Shown piece after piece: positions 58,213 to 64,000 of a DNA stretch of 64,000 nucleotides. Every line of letters begins with the position of its first letter. Positions within the stretch are counted from its first letter, which is position 1. The stretch is from JADKHC01 sp047600805 (lineage in GTDB: Bacteria > Verrucomicrobiota > Verrucomicrobiia > Opitutales > Opitutaceae): the NCBI GenBank assembly GCA_047600805.1, contig JASGKG010000001.1:806001-870000 (forward strand). The letters are read 5' to 3'. The notes beneath the pieces are model-generated. The model did not search any database, was not told the origin of the DNA, and saw only the letters and a list, made by a program, of their open reading frames with translations. The translations under genes and the position numbers were made by a program.

Positions 58213-59382
58213 ATGAGAAAGCTGTGTTCATCACTACACGTCGCAGGCTCGTCTGCGTTTGCCATTCGTCAAAAAAGCCGGGCACACCGTTTTGGTATCG
58301 GAATTTTAGCCGCTGTGCTTTCAGGGTCTGTGGGCCAGCTCGCCGCCAAGGAAAAACCTTCGGGGCATTACGTCCAAACCAATCTCGTCTCGGATGTTCC
58401 CGGGCTCGCCCTCGCAACAGATCCCCATTTGGTGAATCCATGGGGACTGTCAGTGAGCGCCGCGGGCCCGTGGTGGGTTTCTGATAACGGCACCGGTCTC
58501 TCCACGCTCTACAATGGTGCGGGAGCCATTCAGGCGCTCGTCGTGACTGTCCCGAACGTCGCAGCAGTCACCGACGCCTCCGCTCCGACGGGGACCGTCT
58601 TTAACGGGACCGCCACCGATTTTCTCGTGGCGCCGGGGAAGCCCTCGCGTTTCCTCTTCTGCACGGAAGGTGGCACGATCGTGGGGTGGAATTCCGGAGC
58701 GGCAGGCGTTCAGATGGTGAACAATTCCGGTCGCGCTGTTTATAAAGGTTTGGCTTTGGCAAAAATTTCCGGCGCTAACTATCTTTATGCGGCAAACTTT
58801 CAGGCCGGTACGATCGATGTTTTTGACCGGGCGTTTGCTCCGGTCACGCTTGCACCCAGCGCGTTCCGAGACCCCCACCTGCCGCATCACTTTGCGCCCT
58901 TCAATGTCCAGGCGATCGGCGATTGGATTTATGTCACCTATGCCAGGAAGGAACCAGGATCTATCGACGAAATTCACGGTCCTGCTCAAGGCTTCGTCGA
59001 TGTCTACTCTACCGACGGCATCTTGCATCATCGTTTGCAGCATGGCGCGTGGTTTAACGCCCCATGGGGTGTGGCACTTGCTCCCGCCGATTTTGGATCG
59101 GCCAGTAACATGATTTTGGTTGGCCAATTTGGCAGCGGAAAAATCGCCATGTTTGATCCTGCAACCGGAAAATTCCGCGGCCTCTTACGCGGCGAGCATC
59201 GCCGGCCCATCGTGATCGAGGGGCTCTGGGCAATCGCGTTCGGTAATGGCGCCAGCGCCGGCCCGCTCAACACGCTCTATTTTGCCGCTGGAATCGACGA
59301 TGAAGCACACGGATTATTCGGCACTTTGACCGCCGTGGCTGATCCTGTCGGCCACGACGATGATGACCACGATGAAGACTAA
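58213..59382 (+). CDS. TIGR03118 family protein (secreted, propeller-like)
   Basis: The 389-residue protein matches the TIGR03118 pattern: HYVQTNLVSDVPGLALATDPHLVNPWGLS, WWVSDNGTGLSTLYNG, FLFCTEGGTIVGW, YLYAANFQAGTIDVFDR and NAPWGVALAPADFG. Repeated blade-like strands suggest a beta-propeller. An N-terminal hydrophobic stretch (GIGILAAVLSGSVGQLAAKE) near residue 30 suggests export; an alternative start closer to it is possible. The C-terminus is HDDDDHDED, which may bind metal. Function unknown. Confidence 0.9.
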   Translation: MRKLCSSLHVAGSSAFAIRQKSRAHRFGIGILAAVLSGSVGQLAAKEKPSGHYVQTNLVSDVPGLALATDPHLVNPWGLSVSAAGPWWVSDNGTGLSTLYNGAGAIQALVVTVPNVAAVTDASAPTGTVFNGTATDFLVAPGKPSRFLFCTEGGTIVGWNSGAAGVQMVNNSGRAVYKGLALAKISGANYLYAANFQAGTIDVFDRAFAPVTLAPSAFRDPHLPHHFAPFNVQAIGDWIYVTYARKEPGSIDEIHGPAQGFVDVYSTDGILHHRLQHGAWFNAPWGVALAPADFGSASNMILVGQFGSGKIAMFDPATGKFRGLLRGEHRRPIVIEGLWAIAFGNGASAGPLNTLYFAAGIDDEAHGLFGTLTAVADPVGHDDDDHDED

Positions 59383-59453
59383 CCATTAGAAAACGCTATC
59401 TGGTCGCGGCCCGGCCGGATTTAGTCCGGCTGGCCTTCGGCAAAGTTCTGCTG

Positions 59454-61151
59454 TCACGGACGATTGCTGAAAAGATAATGGCTCCGGGTCTCGCCGATTA
59501 AGTTATACCGAAAGTCTGGGTTGGAGAATAAGTCGGTGACCATCCGTTTCCGCGCGACGACCCAGAGGCGTTGCGGCCCGGACCATTGACGAAAGAATTC
59601 CGCGTTGTCGATAAACCGGCCGCTTGCCTGAGCGGCGGGATCGATGTCGATCTCAAGCTCGTCGGGCCAATTTACCGTTCCGACCGGTTTGCCGGAGTAG
59701 AAAACAAAATCGTGGAAGAAACCGTGATAGTGATAAATCCGATCGCCCGGTCGGAAACGTGCGCCGACAATCTCGGCAAGTGCCTTCGTGTTGCGATGGA
59801 TCACTTTTGGCACCGCGGCCGTGGCGACAAGGAAGAACGCCATCATCGTCGCGGCTTGCACGCCGAGGGCCCAGCGTGGTCCGCGTGCTCGGCCGAAATA
59901 CCACACGAGGAGAGCGCCGAGCAGCATCACACCGGATAGTGCGACTGCATGGCTGCGCACGGCTTCGACTAAATCAGCGTCTTGGATGAGTCCCGGCCGA
60001 ATCGCCAGGGCGGCGGCGGCGATTGCTAAAACCACTGCTAAGCTACTAAATAAAACCAGTCCGAAGCGGAAAGGTTTGAGCGAGTTTTCGGCGACGCGGT
60101 CTGCGAGCCATGCGCCGATGACCACGGCCAAAGGCGGCCATATAGGGAGAATGTAGGGCGGGAGCTTGGATTGCGACCGGCTGAAGAACAGAAAAACGAA
60201 GGCGGCCCACACCACCAGGAACCAGGTATCGGCGTTTTGGTGGCGCATTTTCCAGCCGCCAGCCAGACGTGCTTTGAGGGCCTGGTAGAGGTAGCCGGTC
60301 CAAGGCAAGAGGCCGGCGAGCAGGACCGGGAGAAAATACCACCACGGTTCGTAACGACCGTGGGTGGTGGTGGTGAAGCGCAACCAGTGTTCGTGCACGA
60401 AATAAAAATAGGCCCAGACTTCGTTTTGCTGCGCAGCGAGGATGTGCCAAGGTGCGGCGATGGCCAAAAAGAGAAGTGCGCCGGTCGGCAGGTAAAAGGG
60501 CCGGAGGCGTCTCCACTGATTGAATACCAGCAGCCACAAAAACATCACCGCACCGGTGACGAGGAATCCGATGAGTCCTTTGCTCAAGGTCGCGAGAGCG
60601 GCAGTGGCGTAGAGTCCGTAGAAGAACAGCCTGCGGGCTCGCCCAGGCTGCTCGCGGATGCCGAGTATGAAGCAGAACAGCGCCGCGCTCATGAAGACCG
60701 ACACTGCCATATCCAGAATTAGGATACGGCCCAACACGAAGTAGAGCGCAGAAGTCCCCAGGACGACTGCCGCGGCAAATCCGGCGTTGCGGCCGTAGAG
60801 TCGCCGCCCGGCGGCGTAAGTGAGGAGAATTCCACCCAAAGCCAGCAGTGCGTTGGGCAGGCGGGCGGCCCACGCGTTTTGACCGAAGGTCGCCATGCTC
60901 GCGGCGGTGAGCCAGTAGACGAGGGGAGGCTTCTCAAAATAGTACACCTCGTTGAGCCGTGGCGTGACCCAATCGCCGGTTACCAACATCTCGCGAGCGA
61001 TTTCCGCGTAACGTCCTTCGTCGGGGTTTGCGAGAGGGAGCGTGCCCAATCGCGCACCGAGCAGAAGGCCGAAAATCGTGACGAGCAAAAGCACGTCGCG
61101 CCACGAAGACTTGGATGCGGAAGTGGAAGCTGGAGGACTGGACGTGGTCAT
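59454..61151 (-). CDS. arnT: ArnT-like lipid-linked sugar transferase (PMT/GT-C family)
   Basis: The 565-residue, many-helix membrane protein belongs to the ArnT/PMT group that moves a sugar from undecaprenyl phosphate to lipid A or another outer acceptor. The first outer loop has LPLANPDEGRYAEIAREML (Asp-Glu catalytic pattern) with GDWVTPRLNEVYYFEKPPLVYWL; LSKGLIGFLVTG and AAPWHILAAQ follow, and the outer loop has YEPWWYFLPVLLAGLLPWTGYL. The ATG at 61151 is preferred. Similar transferases act on other sugars, so the substrate is inferred mainly from the arn-like operon at 36.8-40.3 kb on the other side of the integron. Confidence 0.85.
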   Translation of the reverse strand: MTTSSPPASTSASKSSWRDVLLLVTIFGLLLGARLGTLPLANPDEGRYAEIAREMLVTGDWVTPRLNEVYYFEKPPLVYWLTAASMATFGQNAWAARLPNALLALGGILLTYAAGRRLYGRNAGFAAAVVLGTSALYFVLGRILILDMAVSVFMSAALFCFILGIREQPGRARRLFFYGLYATAALATLSKGLIGFLVTGAVMFLWLLVFNQWRRLRPFYLPTGALLFLAIAAPWHILAAQQNEVWAYFYFVHEHWLRFTTTTHGRYEPWWYFLPVLLAGLLPWTGYLYQALKARLAGGWKMRHQNADTWFLVVWAAFVFLFFSRSQSKLPPYILPIWPPLAVVIGAWLADRVAENSLKPFRFGLVLFSSLAVVLAIAAAALAIRPGLIQDADLVEAVRSHAVALSGVMLLGALLVWYFGRARGPRWALGVQAATMMAFFLVATAAVPKVIHRNTKALAEIVGARFRPGDRIYHYHGFFHDFVFYSGKPVGTVNWPDELEIDIDPAAQASGRFIDNAEFFRQWSGPQRLWVVARKRMVTDLFSNPDFRYNLIGETRSHYLFSNRP

Positions 61152-61253
61152 TGGGCTTTTAGGCGTCGCCTGAGTCGTGATGCTTCTCGGGCAGACGTTT
61201 AGCCGAAACGAGCGACCGAAGATTGCAACAGCAATGGTGAGGGCTGTGCGGCG

Positions 61254-61283
61254 CAAAAAAAGCCCGCCGGGTTTCGGCGGGCT
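61254..61283 (-). terminator. intrinsic terminator of hpf
   Basis: On the minus strand AGCCCGCCG pairs with CGGCGGGCT (9-bp stem), followed by a run of seven T. It lies 28 bases after the hpf stop. Confidence 0.92.
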
Positions 61284-61311
61284 CGCAAAATACTTTGTGT
61301 ATGACGTCGGC

Positions 61312-61695
61312 TTAGGCCGACTCGATCGTCTTCGGAATTTCCGTGCCGATCTCGGCCGGATGCGGGTGGTTGCGCTTTTCTTTGCGCAGGCTGTTCCGAC
61401 GCTCGAGCATGCGATCGAGTTTATCGACCATCAGCGAGACGGCTTTGTGGCATTCATCGGCCGCTACGGTGGCATTCAGATCGGGACCGTAGATTTCCAC
61501 GTGCCCTTTCGCGATGAAACGGCTGTCGATCGATTGTTTAGTGTCACACTCCAACTCCACGCGGATGCGCACGATGCGCTCCTCATGTCGAAACAATCGT
61601 TGGACTTTTTCACTGACGAACGTTTTGAGGGAAGGGGTGAGTTCGAGGTGAATGCCGGAAACGATTACTTCTTGTTGGTTGTTGTTTCTGTTCAT
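61312..61695 (-). CDS. hpf: ribosome hibernation promoting factor, short form
   Basis: The 127-residue HPF/YfiA (RaiA) protein binds the 30S decoding region in starved cells. It shows EVIVSGIHLELTPSLKTFVSEKVQRLFR, RIRVELECD, AKGHVEIYGPDLNATVAADECHKAVSLMVDKLDRML and a basic tail. The C-terminal dimerisation domain of long HPF is absent. The ATG at 61695 is preferred; a frame to 61746 adds a head that overlaps the divergent dehydrogenase gene. Confidence 0.93.
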   Translation of the reverse strand: MNRNNNQQEVIVSGIHLELTPSLKTFVSEKVQRLFRHEERIVRIRVELECDTKQSIDSRFIAKGHVEIYGPDLNATVAADECHKAVSLMVDKLDRMLERRNSLRKEKRNHPHPAEIGTEIPKTIESA

Positions 61696-61730
61696 GACTA
61701 CTTTTGTTATGGGTTTAACTGACAGAAAAT

Positions 61731-62564
61731 ATGCCTGATCCCGCAAAATCCTCGTTGGACGAGGTAATAAAAATGTACTCGGCCGTCGTGGTGACGGGCG
61801 GATCTTCCGGTATTGGAAAATCGTTTATCAAGCTGGTGGCAAAGGTGCACCCGGGGACGGTTGTTTGCAACCTTTCGCGACGTAATCCGGACATAAATTT
61901 AGGAGAGCTTAAGTTGAGCCATGTCCCCTGCGATCTTAACGAACCTGAGCAGATTTCTAATGGGGTGAAGTCGGTTTTAAGCATACTGGAGCGCGATGTG
62001 CCGGAAGGCCGCGTGTTGCTCATTAACAATAGTGGATACGGCTCGCACGGGCCCTTTCTTGAGGCCGATCTTGGCAATGAGTTAGGAATTTTAGACGTCA
62101 ACATCCGGGCTCTGGTCGAGATCACGGGACGCCTTCTCCCGACACTGAAGAGACGTGGGGGTGCCATCATAAATGTCGCTTCCACGGCGGCCTTTCAGCC
62201 CACGCCGCTGCTCGCAACTTACGGGGCGAGCAAAGCCTTCGTACTCAACTGGAGTTTGGCGCTTCGTGCCGAACTAAGTGACTACGACATTCGAGTTTTG
62301 GCGCTCTGTCCCGGGCCGACGTCGACCGGCTTTGCAGCGCGAGCTGGGGTGAAATCGGGTTCCGTCCCGGGCGGGGTAGGGCATTCACCTGAAGAAGTCG
62401 TGGAGAAAGCCTTCAAGGCTTTGGCGCGGCGCAAGGCTTATGTGATTGTCGGGGCGAAGAACTGGCTCGTAGCGGCGTTTGCCTCGCACTTGCCGAAGAC
62501 CTGGACGGCGGCTCTCGCCAGGCGGCTGATCGGCCGGGTTCAGCCTGCCGCGAAAACGCCATGA
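61731..62564 (+). CDS. short-chain dehydrogenase/reductase
   Basis: The 277-residue NAD(P)-dependent oxidoreductase has the Rossmann motif VVVTGGSSGIGKSF, the NNSGYGSHGP motif (NNAG variant), the catalytic Ser in INVASTAAFQ and YGASKAF (Tyr-x3-Lys), then LCPGPTSTGF. It resembles DltE/YqjQ-type members. The substrate is unknown. A second ATG at 61773 (MYSAVVVTGG) is a possible start. It overlaps the next gene by 4 bases (ATGA). Confidence 0.9.
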   Translation: MPDPAKSSLDEVIKMYSAVVVTGGSSGIGKSFIKLVAKVHPGTVVCNLSRRNPDINLGELKLSHVPCDLNEPEQISNGVKSVLSILERDVPEGRVLLINNSGYGSHGPFLEADLGNELGILDVNIRALVEITGRLLPTLKRRGGAIINVASTAAFQPTPLLATYGASKAFVLNWSLALRAELSDYDIRVLALCPGPTSTGFAARAGVKSGSVPGGVGHSPEEVVEKAFKALARRKAYVIVGAKNWLVAAFASHLPKTWTAALARRLIGRVQPAAKTP

Positions 62565-63376
62565 GCGCTGACGATTACGAGAGGCCGATTGGTCCGTGGC
62601 CGCGGAAAGTCCGGCCGCAAGGCGCGATTCGGCTGATGACCTCCGAGGAACTGCGTGCGTCGATCCTCTACGAAGACGAACACCTTTTGGTGGTGAACAA
62701 GGCGGGTGACTTCGTTTGTCATCCGTCGAAAGACGGGCCTTGGTCGAGCCTGGTGGGAGCCGCGCGCGAGTACCTGGGCGGTGGTTTGGTGCATCTCATT
62801 TTCCGCCTAGATCGCGAAACCAGCGGTGTGGTCGTGATCGCCAAGGACGAGCGCACGAGCCGAGGACTGCACACGGCGACGCAGGAACGGCGGTATGCGA
62901 AAATCTACTACGCGATTCTAACCGGCGAACTTGCCACGGATACCGTCGTCGATCAGCCGCTGGGAAAGGATCTCCGCGGACCGGTGATGGTGAAGAACTG
63001 CGTGGTTCCGGAAGGGCAGGGGCAAAAAGCGGTCACGCGCTATACGCCGCTCGCAGTCGGCGGCGGCTTTACGCTCGCACGCGTAACGACCGAAACCGGC
63101 CGGATGCACCAAATCCGGGCGCACGCGCAGTGGCTCGGCCACTGGCTTGTCGGCGACAAAGTCTACGGCCCGGATCAGCAGCTGTTTTTGGATTTTCTGG
63201 AATACGGGTGGACGCCTGCACTCGAGGAGAAACTTTTCTTTCCGCGACAGGCGCTTCACTGCGCGGAAATCGACCTGACCTTGTCGGGGCACGAGCACGT
63301 TTTTCGCGCGCCGTTGCACGACGACATGCGCGATTTCATCCGCACGCGCATTGGAGAAATTCCAGCGGGCTTGTAG
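62561..63376 (+). CDS. RluA-family pseudouridine synthase
   Basis: The 271-residue enzyme isomerises uridine to pseudouridine in rRNA or tRNA. It has LYEDEHLLVVNKAGDFVCHPS, the catalytic motif IFRLDRETSGVVVIAK (catalytic Asp present; the usual His before RLD is Phe), KIYYAILTGEL and the C-terminal TGRMHQIRAHAQWLGHWLVGDKVYG. There is no N-terminal S4 domain. It is coupled to the dehydrogenase gene upstream. The target site cannot be told. Confidence 0.9.
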   Translation: MSADDYERPIGPWPRKVRPQGAIRLMTSEELRASILYEDEHLLVVNKAGDFVCHPSKDGPWSSLVGAAREYLGGGLVHLIFRLDRETSGVVVIAKDERTSRGLHTATQERRYAKIYYAILTGELATDTVVDQPLGKDLRGPVMVKNCVVPEGQGQKAVTRYTPLAVGGGFTLARVTTETGRMHQIRAHAQWLGHWLVGDKVYGPDQQLFLDFLEYGWTPALEEKLFFPRQALHCAEIDLTLSGHEHVFRAPLHDDMRDFIRTRIGEIPAGL

Positions 63377-63421
63377 CTGTGAACTAGTAGAGCGTCGGCA
63401 GCGATTGAAGTGAGGCTTGGC

Positions 63422-64000
63422 TCAAAGAGGGTCGCGGAGTGTTTGGACCGCGCGGCGATAGGCGTCCACACAGAGGTTCACGGCGGCGGTTACGGCTGTG
63501 CATTGCACGTCAATGCGTTGCTCTAGCGGAAAGGCTGAAGGGGTTTCAATCGTGTAGCCGAGCGACGTGTGATGCGCCCGCAGATAGATCGCCTCGGGCC
63601 ATTGTTCGCGCAGCACGGGATCGATGTTAGGGCGGATGATGCCGCCGGACGCTTCGCGCCCGTCGATCATCGGTGCCAGATCGATCGGATGTTTTTTGGC
63701 GATGGCGGCTATGATCGCTTCGGCCATTGACGGCCGCATCTTCGGATTGAGCTCGTACAAATACGTGCCGGTGGCTTCCCAGTCTTCATGGAGGCATAAG
63801 CCCAAGTCGAAATTCGGCTGTGACTCGAACCAGCGGATATGGGCAATAATCTCGGCCGACTTCGCCATTTTATAGTCGCGATTCAGGTCCAGGCCGCTGG
63901 CGTTTTCGCGTGTGCGTCGCAAAAATCCCGCAGGGTTCAGGAGCGGGCAAATGAACCAAACGGCGCGTACGTCGAAAAATCCCTGTTCAAGCAACCGCAG
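63422..64000 (-). CDS. M14 family zinc carboxypeptidase-like protein, C-terminal part
   Basis: The frame is open to the right edge, so the N-terminus lies outside the window. The visible 190 residues show the M14 pattern: NPAGFLRRTRENASGLDLNRDY (substrate-binding Arg, Asn-Arg), LGLCLHEDWEATG with the zinc-binding His, and YTIETPSAFPLEQRI with the catalytic Glu. It is of the MpaA/succinylglutamate-desuccinylase-like branch, which cleaves small peptides or amide bonds. The first metal ligands (HxxE) must lie upstream. Confidence 0.85.
   Translation of the reverse strand: MRLLEQGFFDVRAVWFICPLLNPAGFLRRTRENASGLDLNRDYKMAKSAEIIAHIRWFESQPNFDLGLCLHEDWEATGTYLYELNPKMRPSMAEAIIAAIAKKHPIDLAPMIDGREASGGIIRPNIDPVLREQWPEAIYLRAHHTSLGYTIETPSAFPLEQRIDVQCTAVTAAVNLCVDAYRRAVQTLRDPL

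Overview
The window is about 64 kb of GC-rich bacterial chromosome. Its gene content suggests Verrucomicrobiota, probably near Opitutaceae. The hints are a DUF5069 protein, a membrane-fused ECF sigma factor, a TIGR03118 protein, a sodium-pump decarboxylase beta subunit, eukaryote-type glutamine synthetase II and many large regulators. This placement is inferred from gene families only; there is no rRNA gene in the window.

Layout. 1-1.6 kb: 3' end of valS. 1.7-2.5 kb: cysH behind a 22-bp perfect palindrome. 2.6-5.05 kb: an ECF sigma factor fused to a membrane and outer domain, followed by a gene that shares that outer domain. 5.15-5.64 kb: a degenerate tandem array with strict 21-bp period. 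6.2-8.5 kb: a hypothetical gene and a decarboxylase pair. 9.4-15.5 kb: nitrogen assimilation, with glnII and two tandem amt-PII pairs, each amt having its own sigma-54 type -24/-12 site. 15.6-20.1 kb: an outer-membrane barrel protein, guaB and a receiver-phosphatase regulator. 20.46-21.0 kb: a second 21-bp-period array. 21.3-27.1 kb: dut, a GH3 glycosidase with PA14 insert, a membrane protein and a DUF5069 gene. 27.4-32.6 kb: a large CHASE-PAS hybrid histidine kinase overlapping a response regulator. 32.6-36.5 kb: RNase R and glycogen synthase. 36.8-40.3 kb: a four-gene arn-like operon for 4-amino-4-deoxy-arabinose lipid modification. 58.2-64 kb: a TIGR03118 protein, an ArnT-like transferase, hpf, a short-chain dehydrogenase, an RluA-type pseudouridine synthase and the 3' part of an M14 peptidase.

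The most unusual region is 42.36-57.88 kb, a large chromosomal integron. A divergently oriented integron integrase with an extra N-terminal segment that looks like a second core-binding domain is followed by attI and 33 delimitable cassettes, all in + orientation, separated by 92-100 bp attC sites. Twenty-seven cassettes carry a reading frame, mostly small unknown, membrane, exported or zinc-ribbon-like proteins. Six carry no convincing gene and appear to form one related family (three sequence variants). Six cassette types occur in 2-4 apparently identical copies, so 15 of the 33 cassettes are duplicates. The far end decays into attC remnants. No resistance gene and no toxin-antitoxin pair was recognised.

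The integron lies between the arn-like operon and the ArnT-like gene. Both 21-bp arrays lie on the 5' side of sigma-related regulator genes and phase short A-tracts at about two helical turns, so they may be curved or protein-organised DNA. Coordinates were read by eye; copy identity and array periodicity should be confirmed by alignment.
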